Shown here: one piece after another, positions 1-8,543 of the stretch
How the letters are laid out: each line of letters begins with the position of its first letter
Numbering within the stretch: the stretch's first letter is position 1
Assembly: GCF_030733205.1 (NCBI RefSeq)
Contig: NZ_JASHJL010000015.1
Location: 58,903 to 122,902, forward strand
Direction: 5' to 3'
Source: Mameliella sp. MMSF_3455
GTDB taxonomy: Bacteria > Pseudomonadota > Alphaproteobacteria > Rhodobacterales > Rhodobacteraceae
Length of the DNA: 64,000 bases
Made by a program: the position numbers and the translations under genes
The notes under the pieces: generated by a model
Database searches by the model: none
Told to the model about the DNA's origin: nothing
What the model saw: the letters and a program-made list of their open reading frames with translations, nothing else

Positions 1-387
1 GAGATATTTCTCTCCCACCATCACGACGTCTATGGCGCGCTTGATCTCATCGGTCGGCACGTCCTTGAGTACATAGCCGCGAGCGCCATGGCTGAGCGCG
101 GTCGAGATGTACTCGGGCGAGTCGTGCATGGAGAGGATCAGGATGCGCGTCGCCGGTCGGCGTTCCAGGATCATCTCGGTCGCCGACAACCCGCCAAGGC
201 CCGGCATGTTGAGATCCATCAGGATGACATCCGGAGACAGGCTGTCGAGCCGGTCGATCATGGTCTGACCGTCCGAGAGCGTGGCGATCACGTCGATATC
301 GTCGTAGCTTTCCAGGATCGCCTCGATGCCTTCGGCTACCATCGGATGATCATCGACAACAACGACTCGGGTGGGGGCAGGGGTCAT
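1..387 (-). CDS. NarL/FixJ-type response regulator, partial (C-terminus beyond window)
   Basis: This is the receiver domain of a two-component response regulator, read leftwards and cut by the window edge after about 129 codons; the expected LuxR-type DNA-binding domain is outside. Visible receiver features are the acidic pair in VVVVDDHPM (D12, D13), the phospho-acceptor Asp58 in DVILMDLNMPG and the conserved Lys in GYVLKD. The ATG at 387-385 overlaps the stop of the histidine kinase at 384-386 (ATGA), so the two are translationally coupled and probably a cognate pair. Assignment to the NarL family rests on the receiver sequence and on the HisKA_3-type partner kinase. Its likely target is the divergent TRAP transporter operon, which is an inference from position. 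Confidence 0.9.
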   Translation of the reverse strand, partial: MTPAPTRVVVVDDHPMVAEGIEAILESYDDIDVIATLSDGQTMIDRLDSLSPDVILMDLNMPGLGGLSATEMILERRPATRILILSMHDSPEYISTALSHGARGYVLKDVPTDEIKRAIDVVMVGEKYL

Positions 388-1793
388 GCGCGGGCTTTCG
401 GTTGCGGGTCGGCGCTTTCTTCGGGCGGAAGCAGGTGGGTCAAGGGCACTTGTGCCTCGATAACTGTGCCATCGCGGGACGACAAGACGCGCAGGGTTCC
501 GTTCAGCTGGTCCATGCGTTCCTGCATGTTGCGCAACCCAATCCCGCGGGCGGCGCCCGGTGTGTCACGCATCCCCGTTCCGTTGTCGGCGACACGCAGG
601 GTCGCCCCGGCGCGGTGGCCGCGAATGTCGATGCTGACCTGGCTGGCGCCGGAATGGCGCTCGATGTTCGTCAGGGCCTCCTGCGCGATGCGGAACAGGG
701 CGATCTTGGCCTCCTGATCCAGCCGGTTGCGGAAGACAACCGTTGTGAATTCGGTCTCGATGCCGGTGCGCTGCCGGAACTCCTCGGCCAGCGCCTTGAT
801 GGCGGGGCCAAGGCCCAGGTCATCCAGCACGCCCGGTCGCAGGTCGCGGCTGATACGGCGCACCTCGTTGATGGCCTGACCGAGGTGGTCGGCGCCCTTG
901 GCGAGGGTCTCTTCGGCGCGGGGATCGCCCGACATCACGCGGCGCCGAGCGATGTCGAGCGCATATTTCACCCCGACGAGGATCTGGCTGATGCCGTCGT
1001 GCAGCTCGCGCGCCACGCGACCGCGTTCCTCTTCCTGGGCGTCCAGCACCCTTTGCGTCAGCTGTTTAAGCTTGGCATCCGCCAGCCGCCTTTCACGCAG
1101 GTTCAGGATCAGACCGGACAAAAAGACCAGCAGCAGCGCACCCAGGGTAATGGCCCCGATATAGATGAAATTGCGCTGAACGCGCGCCTCGACCTCGGCC
1201 CGCGAGGCGGCGACGCTGCCCAGAACGTCGTCGATGAAGACCCCCGTGCCCACGGCCCAACGCCAGTCCTGCAGGCCCAGCACATAGGTCACCATGCGCC
1301 CCTCTTCGCCGGTCGAGGGTTTGGGCCAGAGGTGATCGACATAGCCTGCCCCCTGGCGCGCCGTCTCGATGAATTCCTGCACCACAAAGGTGCCCTCGCT
1401 GTCGGTCAGGTTCCACTGATTGGTGTTGATCAGATCGGTCTGGCGGGGTGAGACGAGGTTCTGGCCGTCGTAGTCGTAGACGAAGAAAAAGCCCTCTTCG
1501 CCGTAGATCATGGCGGCCAGGATCTGCAGGACCTGCGTCTTGGCGACCGCGTCGTCCGGTGCGGCAGAACCATAGACAAAGTAGAACCCGTTGCGGGCCT
1601 GCGTGACGTAATTGCGCAATTCGCGTTTCTTGGCCGCCAGCAGCTGCGTTTCCAGCCCCTGGATCTCGCGTTCGGCCAGGCTGCGGGCCTGCTGGGCAAC
1701 CAGCAGCGCAATGGCCGAGACCGCCAGGACCAGCGGCACACTGGCCAGCAGAAAGAGCTTTTGCCCGTAGCTAAGGCGGAACCGCGCGAACAT
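384..1793 (-). CDS. Cache-domain sensor histidine kinase (HisKA_3 type)
   Basis: A 469-residue membrane sensor kinase. A first transmembrane segment lies at about 10-35, a periplasmic single-Cache (sCache_2-like) sensor at about 55-195 (segments GFFFVYDYDGQNLVSPRQ and YVDHLWPKPS are typical), and a second transmembrane segment at about 208-231. A HisKA_3 dimerisation/phosphoacceptor domain follows, with His265 in ARELHDGISQ, and then a HATPase domain with NIERHSGA, ADNGTGM and RGIGLRNM. The frame is open upstream to 1931, but that extension is arginine-rich and unlike a signal anchor; the ATG at 1793 begins MFARFRLSYG directly before the membrane segment. Cache kinases of this type commonly sense small carboxylates and often sit beside dctPQM genes, as here. 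Confidence 0.9.
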   Translation of the reverse strand: MFARFRLSYGQKLFLLASVPLVLAVSAIALLVAQQARSLAEREIQGLETQLLAAKKRELRNYVTQARNGFYFVYGSAAPDDAVAKTQVLQILAAMIYGEEGFFFVYDYDGQNLVSPRQTDLINTNQWNLTDSEGTFVVQEFIETARQGAGYVDHLWPKPSTGEEGRMVTYVLGLQDWRWAVGTGVFIDDVLGSVAASRAEVEARVQRNFIYIGAITLGALLLVFLSGLILNLRERRLADAKLKQLTQRVLDAQEEERGRVARELHDGISQILVGVKYALDIARRRVMSGDPRAEETLAKGADHLGQAINEVRRISRDLRPGVLDDLGLGPAIKALAEEFRQRTGIETEFTTVVFRNRLDQEAKIALFRIAQEALTNIERHSGASQVSIDIRGHRAGATLRVADNGTGMRDTPGAARGIGLRNMQERMDQLNGTLRVLSSRDGTVIEAQVPLTHLLPPEESADPQPKARA

Positions 1794-1830
1794 GCCCTTA
1801 GAAAACCACAAGCCCGCGGCGATGGGAACG

Positions 1831-1850
1831 CCCCGGAGGCGCCTCCGGGG
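1831..1850. promoter_or_regulatory. Perfect 20-bp palindrome between divergent kinase and dctP genes
   Basis: The sequence reads CCCCGGAGGC followed directly by its reverse complement, with no spacer. It lies 37 bp upstream of the kinase start and 184 bp upstream of dctP, so it could be an operator shared by the divergent transcripts or an RNA hairpin in the kinase leader. No U-run follows on either side, which argues against a terminator. Confidence 0.45.
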
Positions 1851-2034
1851 CAAAACCCGGGGCAGGGCGCGTTTGGATCCCGCCCGCATTCCGCAAGGGC
1901 AAGCCGTTTTTCCGGCTTTTCTCCGTAGCACTGGGTATTCCCAACGTCGGAATCAATCCCTAGGGTGCCCGCACTCAAACCGATCCGCGCGAGGTGGGGA
2001 GCCCCGTGCAGAAACAGAATCTGGGAGGATTTCA

Positions 2035-3117
2035 ATGGATCGTCGTTCTTTCCTTCGCAACTCGACCGTGGGTGCCGGTGCTGCGGCCGCCTCGACGCTG
2101 GCCGCTCCGGCCTACGCTCAGGGCAAGCGCACGCTGACAATGGTCACCACCTGGAGCCGTGGTCTGGCCGGTGTGCATGACGCCGCCGAGCGTGTTGCGA
2201 CCATCATCACCGAGATGACCGACGGCCAGCTGACCGTCGATCTCAAGGCCGCGGGCGAACTCGTGGGCGCATTCGAGGTCTTCGACGCCGTGACCGCCGG
2301 TCAGGCCGACATGTACCACGGTGCGGACTACTACTTTGTCGGTCAGCACCCGGGCTATGCCTTCTTCACCGCCGTTCCCTTTGGCCTGACCGCTCAGGAA
2401 CAGGTGAACTGGTACTACTTCGACGGCGGCATGGAGCTGCACGACGAACTGGGCCAGATCTTCGGTCTCAAATCCTTCCTCGGCGGCAACACCGGCGCGC
2501 AGGCGGGCGGCTGGTACCGCAACGAGATCACCGGCCCCGAGGACTTCAACGGCCTCAAGTTCCGTATGCCGGGCCTTGGCGGCCAGGCCCTGGGCAAGCT
2601 GGGTGCATCGGTCCAGAACATCCCCGGCGGCGAGGTCTACCAGGCACTGTCCTCAGGCGCGATCGACGGCACCGAATGGATCGGCCCCTGGGCCGACGAA
2701 AAGGCCGGTTTCCAGGAGATCACCAAGATCTACTACACCGCCGGTTTCCACGAGCCGGGCGCAAGCCTCTCTGTCGCAACCAACCGCGACGTCTTTGAAA
2801 GCCTGTCGCCGGCGCACCAGAAGATCATCGAGATCGCCTCTGCCGAAGCGCACCAGTGGAACCTGGGCCAGTTCCTGTCCGCCAACGGTGCCGCCCTGCA
2901 GCGTCTGCAGTCCGCCGGCGTGACCATCCGCGAATTCCCCGACAGCGTCTGGGAAGCTTTCGGAAAGGCATCCGCAGAGGTCCATGCCGAGAACATGGGC
3001 GACGACCTGTACAAGCGCATCCACGACAGCGCGATGGCCTCGATGAAGTCGTCCTCGGCCTGGATCCAGACATCCTCGGGCACCTACGTCGCACAGCGCG
3101 ACCGCGTGCTGGGCTGA
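2035..3117 (+). CDS. dctP: TRAP transporter solute-binding protein (DctP/TakP-FcbT1 type)
   Basis: A 360-residue periplasmic solute receptor of a tripartite ATP-independent transporter. The N-terminus MDRRSFLRNSTVGAG followed by an Ala-rich stretch and AYAQ is a twin-arginine signal peptide. The body has the TakP/DctP_7-like layout with the conserved core GGWYRNEITGPEDFNGLKFR and the segment GAIDGTEWIGPWADEKAGF. TakP-type receptors bind 2-oxo acids; the ligand here is not determined. The start is set by the signal peptide and by GGGAGG about 8 bases upstream; the open frame reaching back to 1792 is not coding-like. It is followed by the two membrane subunits, and a hairpin after its stop probably raises receptor levels over the permease. 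Confidence 0.93.
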   Translation: MDRRSFLRNSTVGAGAAAASTLAAPAYAQGKRTLTMVTTWSRGLAGVHDAAERVATIITEMTDGQLTVDLKAAGELVGAFEVFDAVTAGQADMYHGADYYFVGQHPGYAFFTAVPFGLTAQEQVNWYYFDGGMELHDELGQIFGLKSFLGGNTGAQAGGWYRNEITGPEDFNGLKFRMPGLGGQALGKLGASVQNIPGGEVYQALSSGAIDGTEWIGPWADEKAGFQEITKIYYTAGFHEPGASLSVATNRDVFESLSPAHQKIIEIASAEAHQWNLGQFLSANGAALQRLQSAGVTIREFPDSVWEAFGKASAEVHAENMGDDLYKRIHDSAMASMKSSSAWIQTSSGTYVAQRDRVLG

Positions 3118-3135
3118 TCCCGCTCCGATCACTGG

Positions 3136-3197
3136 AAAGGCCCTTGCAGCGCGGGGGCCTTTTCGGCATTGGCGGGCGGCGTTTTTGCCAGCCCGCC
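3136..3197 (+). terminator. Two hairpins between dctP and dctQ (leaky terminator/attenuator)
   Basis: A stem AAAGGCCC/GGGCCTTT (3136-3143 with 3155-3162) is followed by TTTTC, and a second stem GGCGGGC/GCCCGCC spans 3171-3177 with 3191-3197 around a T-rich loop. Their place between receptor and permease genes fits partial termination or mRNA stabilisation giving excess receptor. Confidence 0.55.
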
Positions 3198-3268
3198 GTT
3201 GCGCCACGCGGGACTGGCGTGGCGACTCGTGATGCCGGCCAGGGTGCCGGACCGATATTTTGGGGGAC

Positions 3269-4225
3269 ATGATGGAAGCAGAGGCCGCGACGGGCTCGTT
3301 CTTCGGCGCCATCGGCGGGTTCCTGGTCTGGGTGGTGCAAAACATCGCCCTTGCCTTCTGGAACCTTGGCTATGCGATTTCGCATCCGATGGCCTGGCTG
3401 GACTGGCTGAGCTGGGAGAACACGACGGAAGACAAGGAAGCGGTCATGCGCTTCGTCTACTATGGTGCCTCGGTCGAGTTCTTCTTTGTGGTATTCACCT
3501 TCTTCCTGGTGATCTTTCTGGCCGGGCTCTACAGCAACCGGTTCCTCTGGGGGACCGTGCGCGTGCTGGAGGGCATGGCCAATACCGTCGGGCGCTTCTT
3601 CGCCTGGGCGGGTCTGATCATGGTGTTGCAGCAGGTGATGATCGTCTTCATGCAACGGATCTTTGCCCGGCCCGACATCTCGATCGGCTTCGGTATCCCG
3701 GTGCAGTTCGATATTTCCTGGTTCGCCGAGGAACTGAAACTCTACAACGCGATGGTTGTCGCGCTCTGCCTGACCTACACCTTCGTGCAGGGCGGGCACG
3801 TCCGCGTCGATCTGGTCTATTCGGCGGTCAGCCACCGGGTAAAGCGCATGATCGACATGTTCGGTGCGCTGTTCTTCATGATCCCGGTTGCGACGCTGAT
3901 CTGGTTGTATGCCTGGTTCTTCATGTGGCGTCACCTGATCGTGCCGAAACCCTCGGCCTCGGATGGGTTGGACCGGCTGCTGCTCAAGGCGCGCGCGGTG
4001 CGATGGAACGTCGAAACGATCGGTTTCAGCCCCAACGGATTCAACGCCTACTTCCTGTTCAAGATCCTGGTCGCGATCATGCTGGCGCTGATCTTCATCC
4101 AGGCCTGGGCCTTCTTCTACCGCTCGTTCCTCGAGTGGAAGGAAGGCGAGGAGTCGGCGGGCAAATACCTCGACCGAGACCAGCTTGAAGAGGGCGAAGA
4201 GCCCTACGACCACGCGGAATTCTGA
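3269..4225 (+). CDS. dctQ: TRAP transporter small membrane subunit (DctQ/FcbT2 type)
   Basis: A 318-residue integral membrane protein with about five hydrophobic helices, including those starting near VEFFFVVFTFFLVIF and ALFFMIPVATLIWLY. It forms the small permease subunit that partners DctM. At over 300 residues it is longer than the usual 160-200-residue DctQ and resembles the long form found with FcbT-like systems. A TTG at 3260 could extend it by three residues; ATG at 3269 or 3272 is preferred because GGGGG lies just upstream. The gene ends 11 bases before dctM, so the two are co-transcribed. Confidence 0.88.
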   Translation: MMEAEAATGSFFGAIGGFLVWVVQNIALAFWNLGYAISHPMAWLDWLSWENTTEDKEAVMRFVYYGASVEFFFVVFTFFLVIFLAGLYSNRFLWGTVRVLEGMANTVGRFFAWAGLIMVLQQVMIVFMQRIFARPDISIGFGIPVQFDISWFAEELKLYNAMVVALCLTYTFVQGGHVRVDLVYSAVSHRVKRMIDMFGALFFMIPVATLIWLYAWFFMWRHLIVPKPSASDGLDRLLLKARAVRWNVETIGFSPNGFNAYFLFKILVAIMLALIFIQAWAFFYRSFLEWKEGEESAGKYLDRDQLEEGEEPYDHAEF

Positions 4226-4236
4226 GAGGCAGGCGC

Positions 4237-6591
4237 ATGTTGTTTGGATTGGATGGCGTCGAGATCGGCCTGATCATCGTCTTTCTGACGCTCTTTTCGG
4301 CGATCCTGTCGGGGTTTCCGGTGGCCTTTGCCATCGGCGGCGCGGGGATCATTTCCTTCGGGATCATCGCGGCCCTCGATAGCGCGGGCCTGCTGATACA
4401 CCAGGCCATCGACACCGGGTCGGAGGCCTACAATGCCCTGCTGGCAAGCGGGGCCAACGAGAAGGCGATTTCGATCTTCCGATACCCGGAGTTGCCAAGG
4501 GTCGAGGTGCCGGTCTTCCCGCAAGGCTGGGAAACCGCGATGGACCGCAACATCTCGTTCATCGTCAACCGGATCAACGAACGGGTGATCGCGGGGCAAT
4601 CGATCGAGACGCTGCTGGCGGTTCTGATGTTCGTCCTGATGGGCATCGTTCTGGAACGCTCGAAGATCGCCAACGACCTGCTGACCACCATGGCGCGGGT
4701 CTTTGGCCCGCTGCCGGGCGGTCTGGCCGTGAGCATCGTCGTCGTCGGCGCCTTCCTGGCCGCTTCGACGGGGATCGTCGGCGCGACCGTGGTGACGATG
4801 GGCCTGCTGGCTTTGCCCACCATGCTGCGCAACAACTACGCGCCGGAACTGGCCACCGGGGTCATCGCGGCCTCCGGCACGCTGGGGCAGATCATCCCGC
4901 CCTCGATCGTGATCGTTCTGCTGGGTACTCTGGCCGGGGATCTCTATTCCGCGGCACAAGAAGACCGGGCCCAATTGGCGGGCTGTTCGGATGCGCTGAC
5001 CTTCCTTGGTGAACCTGCTGTGGTTTCGGTCGGCACGCTGTTCCAGGCGGCGCTGCTGCCGGGCATCCTGCTGGCGCTGCTCTATGCGCTCTATGCCTTC
5101 GGCTACGCGATGCTGAACCCCTCCAAGGCGCCGGCGGTCACGCTGGACGGCGGCGAGGGAGAGCCCGTCACCCGCGGTGAAGCCTTCACCTGGTTCCTCG
5201 GCGTGCCGATCGCGTTGATCGCGGGCACGATCCTGTTGGCAGAGGTCGGCATGGTCGGCAGTCAGTCGGTCCAGGTCGACAGCTTCTCGGAATCCGGCGA
5301 TGCCGCGTCTCTGCGGACCAATGTTTCCGACCAGTGCAAGGCCTCGATGATCGACCTGCACGGGCAGGCGGCCTGGGACAGGGCGGTTGCCGAACAGGCC
5401 GAGATCGACGCCCAGGGCGGTGCCCAGCAGAGCACCCGCCTGAGCGACGAACGCATCGCCGAACTGCAGGCTGAAAAGATCGCCAACGCGGCGCCCATCG
5501 GCACGGGCATCGCGACCCTGGCGGTGATCTTCGGCCTGATCCTGGCCGTGGCGCGGGGCGTTTCCCCCTCGTCGAACCCGCTGCCTCTGCAGATCGGTGC
5601 GGTGGGGATCATCCTGGGCCTGGTGGTGGACATCCTGCTGATCGGACCGACGAGTTCGGCCATGCTCACCGTCGTGCTAATGATCCTGCCCTGGGCCATC
5701 ACGATCTACGGCTGCGTCTACGCGATGAAGCTCTTGTCCAAGAACGAGTTGCTGCGCGTGGTCTTTCCGCCGCTGGTCCTGATCGTTGCAGTGCTGGGCT
5801 CGATCCTGGGCGGCATCACCAATCCGACGCCCGCCGCGGCGCTGGGGGCGGCAGGGGCCATCATGCTGGCCGCCTACCGCAAGCTGTCCGAAGAAGAACG
5901 CAGCCCGCGCATCATCATCTGGTCGACCCTCGCGGTCATCCTGATGATCCTGACCGGCATCAACTTTGACCTCCGGGTCAATGTCGAAGAGGTCAGCGGC
6001 GCGACCTGGCTTGCCTTCCTCTTTGCCTATGCCTGCTGGCTCTATGCCTTCTTCGGGCTGCTGTTCAGCTGCTGGGTCCTATTCCGGTCCGGGGTGCTGA
6101 CCCCGGCGGTGCGGGAAACGGCCAAGGTGACGTCGATGGTCTTTACCATTCTCGTGGCTTCGCAGCTTCTGAACCTGGTGGTCATCTCCTTCGGGGGGGA
6201 GGAATACATCCAGGACTTCCTGCGCAGCTACGACGATCCGCGTACGGCCTTCATCATCGTGATGATCATCCTGTTCATCCTGGGCTTCGTGCTCGACTTC
6301 CTCGAGATCATCTACATCGTGATCCCGATTGTCGGGCCGGTGATCTACGGCGCGCATTTCGATCCGAAATGGGTGACGATCATGATCGCGGTCAACCTGC
6401 AGACATCCTTCCTGACACCGCCATTCGGCTTTGCGCTGTTCTATTTGCGCGGGGTTGCCCCCAAGGAAGTCACGACCGGCCACATCTATCGCGGGGTGAT
6501 GCCCTTCGTGCTGATCCAGGTGGTCGGGCTGGCGATCCTGGCGCTGTTCCCGGGGATCGTGACCATCGTGCCGTCGATCCTGGGGCACTGA
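4237..6591 (+). CDS. dctM: TRAP transporter large membrane subunit (DctM/FcbT3 type), enlarged
   Basis: A 784-residue multi-helix permease, the ion-coupled translocation subunit of the TRAP system. Typical DctM segments are GFPVAFAIGGAGIISFG near the N-terminus, SAAGI-type repeats such as AASTGIVGATVVTMGLLALPTML and TSFLTPPFGFALFYL near the C-terminus. It is far longer than the common 425-450-residue DctM. Extra hydrophilic segments occur at about 48-105 and about 343-421, the latter rich in Gln, Glu and Asp. The extended form matches the FcbT3/COG4664-like branch. A strong terminator follows, closing the dctPQM operon. Confidence 0.9.
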   Translation: MLFGLDGVEIGLIIVFLTLFSAILSGFPVAFAIGGAGIISFGIIAALDSAGLLIHQAIDTGSEAYNALLASGANEKAISIFRYPELPRVEVPVFPQGWETAMDRNISFIVNRINERVIAGQSIETLLAVLMFVLMGIVLERSKIANDLLTTMARVFGPLPGGLAVSIVVVGAFLAASTGIVGATVVTMGLLALPTMLRNNYAPELATGVIAASGTLGQIIPPSIVIVLLGTLAGDLYSAAQEDRAQLAGCSDALTFLGEPAVVSVGTLFQAALLPGILLALLYALYAFGYAMLNPSKAPAVTLDGGEGEPVTRGEAFTWFLGVPIALIAGTILLAEVGMVGSQSVQVDSFSESGDAASLRTNVSDQCKASMIDLHGQAAWDRAVAEQAEIDAQGGAQQSTRLSDERIAELQAEKIANAAPIGTGIATLAVIFGLILAVARGVSPSSNPLPLQIGAVGIILGLVVDILLIGPTSSAMLTVVLMILPWAITIYGCVYAMKLLSKNELLRVVFPPLVLIVAVLGSILGGITNPTPAAALGAAGAIMLAAYRKLSEEERSPRIIIWSTLAVILMILTGINFDLRVNVEEVSGATWLAFLFAYACWLYAFFGLLFSCWVLFRSGVLTPAVRETAKVTSMVFTILVASQLLNLVVISFGGEEYIQDFLRSYDDPRTAFIIVMIILFILGFVLDFLEIIYIVIPIVGPVIYGAHFDPKWVTIMIAVNLQTSFLTPPFGFALFYLRGVAPKEVTTGHIYRGVMPFVLIQVVGLAILALFPGIVTIVPSILGH

Positions 6592-6614
6592 CCCGGCTGC
6601 GACACCGGAAAGAT

Positions 6615-6643
6615 AAAGGGCGGGCCAACAGGCCCGCCCTTTT
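6615..6643 (+). terminator. Rho-independent terminator after dctM
   Basis: A 12-bp perfect stem AAAGGGCGGGCC/GGCCCGCCCTTT around loop AACA, followed by a short T run. It lies 24 bases after the dctM stop and ends the TRAP operon; being symmetric, it may also serve the convergent small gene at 6667-6900. Confidence 0.85.
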
Positions 6644-6666
6644 GCTGTCGCGAAGAAACGCGGGCG

Positions 6667-6900
6667 CTAGTGACCGTTGTCCGACACCATGAACCCGATC
6701 TTGGCCAATCGTTTTTCAAGATCCGCCGCCATGATGAAGGCGGAAGAGGCCGCAGTCGCCGCCGCATCGCGTGCCAGAGAATAGCCCAGGTGTTCCAGAA
6801 GGGGCACGGTCACCTCTCGCACGACTTCGATCCGGGTTTCCAGGTCGCAGGAGTCCAGCCCGTTCAGGATAGTGCGCAACTGATCTTCGTGAGAGGGCAT
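6667..6900 (-). CDS. Small conserved-looking hypothetical protein
   Basis: A 77-residue soluble protein that I do not recognise. Its N-terminal half is acidic and helical (DLETRIEVVREVTVPLLEHLGY), followed by an Ala-rich helix and LEKRLAKIGF. The ATG is preceded by AAAGGA about 6 bases upstream, and the codon pattern is typical of the host. It is convergent with the TRAP operon and stands alone between two terminator-like or promoter regions. No function is assigned. Confidence 0.6.
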   Translation of the reverse strand: MPSHEDQLRTILNGLDSCDLETRIEVVREVTVPLLEHLGYSLARDAAATAASSAFIMAADLEKRLAKIGFMVSDNGH

Positions 6901-7066
6901 CCGATCGGTCCTTTGGCGGCTGGTTCCGGATAAATTTTTACCAACTGATCAAAATTCAGGGATGCACGCAACATGCCCTCTATGCAACCGGGAATTGCGT
7001 GGGGCTACGAGATTTTCGGTCCAGCAACGAAACGGACCGGTCAGTTCTCAAAAAACTGCCCGTTCT

Positions 7067-7879
7067 TTAACCACGCGTGTCAGGGAAAGAGATGTTCGCG
7101 ACCTGCTCGGCGATGGGGTCGGTCGACAGCGGATGCGTGTCCGACGAAAAGTCGCTGGCGTTCTCCAGTCGCTCCCAGACCCCACGGCGGTAGATCTCGA
7201 GCGCGTCGAACTGGGCCTTGTATCCCATCTTGTCGCTGCCCGGCACCCAGTAGCCGAGGTAGACGTAGGGCAGGCCCGCCTCGCGTGCGATCTCGATATG
7301 ATCGAGGATCATCCACTTGCCCAGCGAGCGGCGCGCCATGTCCGGTTCGTAGAAGGAATAGACCATCGATAGCCCGTCATCGAGCATGTCGGTCAGGCAG
7401 GTTGCCACCAGCTTGTCGCTCTCGGGGTCAAGGTACTCTATCACGCGGCTGCGGATCGGGGTTTCCTCGATCATCGCTGCAAATTCGAACACGTCCATGT
7501 CGGCCATGCCGCCATCGGCGTGACGGGCATCCAGGTAGCGACGGAACAGGTCGTACTGCTCCTCTGTTGCCCAGGGGCTGGTGGCCCGGCGTTCCAGACC
7601 CGCGTTGCGCTTGATGACCTTGCGCTGGTTGCGCGTGGGCTGAAAGCGTCTGACGTCGATCCGGGCAGACAGGCAGGCCGCGCAATCGGCACAGGACGGC
7701 CGGTACAGCACATTCTGCGACCTGCGGAATCCCTGCTTGGACAGGGAATCGTTCAGCTTTTGCGCAGAATCGCCTTGCAGGGCGGTAAAGAGCTTCCGTT
7801 CCATCCTATCCGCAAGGTACGGGCAAGGCTGGGGAGCAGTGACGTAGAACTGCGGTGCAAGCGGAAGCGAGTGACGCAT
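7067..7879 (-). CDS. bpt: Aspartate/glutamate leucyltransferase (Bpt)
   Basis: A 270-residue cytosolic L/F-type aminoacyl-tRNA-protein transferase. It transfers leucine from Leu-tRNA to proteins with N-terminal Asp or Glu, marking them for ClpAP via the N-degron pathway. The N-terminal ATE domain has the conserved Cys-rich block [15 protein letters not shown] and the front motif QPCPYLADR. The C-terminal ATE domain has [15 protein letters not shown] and [14 protein letters not shown]. Length and motif order fit the bacterial Bpt family throughout. The gene is monocistronic. Together with the SspB-like ClpXP adaptor at 20566-21036, the window carries two separate inputs into Clp proteolysis. 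Confidence 0.95.
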   Translation of the reverse strand: MRHSLPLAPQFYVTAPQPCPYLADRMERKLFTALQGDSAQKLNDSLSKQGFRRSQNVLYRPSCADCAACLSARIDVRRFQPTRNQRKVIKRNAGLERRATSPWATEEQYDLFRRYLDARHADGGMADMDVFEFAAMIEETPIRSRVIEYLDPESDKLVATCLTDMLDDGLSMVYSFYEPDMARRSLGKWMILDHIEIAREAGLPYVYLGYWVPGSDKMGYKAQFDALEIYRRGVWERLENASDFSSDTHPLSTDPIAEQVANISFPDTRG

Positions 7880-7953
7880 CGAGCAGAAACCTTCGGCAAA
7901 TTTAACGAAACGGTAACAACGATCCCGCCGCGCGCCAAGCCTTTCGACTCGTC

Positions 7954-7979
7954 AAGGCCCCGCAACGGCGGGGCCTTTC
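7954..7979 (-). terminator. Hairpin between RDD and bpt genes
   Basis: A 10-bp perfect stem AAGGCCCCGC/GCGGGGCCTT with loop AACG, located 64 bases after the RDD stop and upstream of bpt. It probably terminates the RDD transcript; the U run on the minus strand is short. Confidence 0.6.
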
Positions 7980-8042
7980 TGATTTCTTGGTAAACCGCCC
8001 ACATACAGGGATAAATCCCAAGATTTGAGCGCCTCTGTTGCC

Positions 8043-8486
8043 TCAGGCGCGACGGTTCAGGGCGACGGTGCCCAGCACCATGTCATGCAGGCCCTGGCCG
8101 CGTTCGCTGACAAACATCAGCACGATCGAGGCAATCTGCAGAATCACCGTGGTGGCGATCAGCGTATAGCCCAGCGTGTGCAAAAAAGCCTCTCCGCCGT
8201 CAAAGCGTTCCCCCCAGGCATTGCGGAACTCGATGTTCATAAGGCGCATCCCCGGGGTCGAGGATTTTCCGGCTATGGTCATCCACCGGTAGATGAACCC
8301 GATCACCAGGAACATCAGCGGCAACATGAAAAGCCCGACGATGGAAAACACGGCGATGGGCAGGGTAATCAGGGAAATCAGCACGGTGTCCACCACCCAA
8401 GCCATGCCGCGCTTGACGGTCACGCCATCGTAGAAAGCCGCCTGGCGGTCAGGATCGGGCAGGTGAGACATGGTGTCGGAATACAT
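8043..8486 (-). CDS. RDD-family membrane protein
   Basis: A 147-residue inner-membrane protein with the RDD family pattern: a first helix with the Arg-Asp motif in VKRGMAWVVDTVLISLITL, a second helix LPLMFLVIGFIYRW, the loop GKSSTPGMRLMNIEF and a final helix ending in GQGLHDMVLGTVAL. RDD proteins are small membrane proteins of mostly unknown role, some linked to ion exchange. A TTG at 8492 would add two residues; the ATG at 8486 has GGAG six bases upstream and is preferred over the ATG at 8471. It lies just downstream of the DUF2852 gene on the same strand, separated by a hairpin. Confidence 0.88.
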   Translation of the reverse strand: MYSDTMSHLPDPDRQAAFYDGVTVKRGMAWVVDTVLISLITLPIAVFSIVGLFMLPLMFLVIGFIYRWMTIAGKSSTPGMRLMNIEFRNAWGERFDGGEAFLHTLGYTLIATTVILQIASIVLMFVSERGQGLHDMVLGTVALNRRA

Positions 8487-8514
8487 CGTCAACTCCAGCG
8501 AGGTAAAGGGCAGA

Positions 8515-8535
8515 GCGCCCCCGAATTGGGGGCGC
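8515..8535 (-). terminator. GC-rich hairpin between DUF2852 and RDD genes
   Basis: Perfect 8-bp arms GCGCCCCC/GGGGGCGC around GAATT lie directly after the DUF2852 stop. This is either a weak terminator or a processing stem between two co-oriented genes; no clear U run follows. Confidence 0.45.
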
Positions 8536-8543
8536 CCGGTCGT

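Noticed and set aside
2825..4213. Long open frame on the minus strand opposite dctP/dctQ
   Set aside because: Low-complexity Arg/Glu/His-rich translation without motifs, wholly antisense to recognised genes; a by-product of high GC and codon bias.
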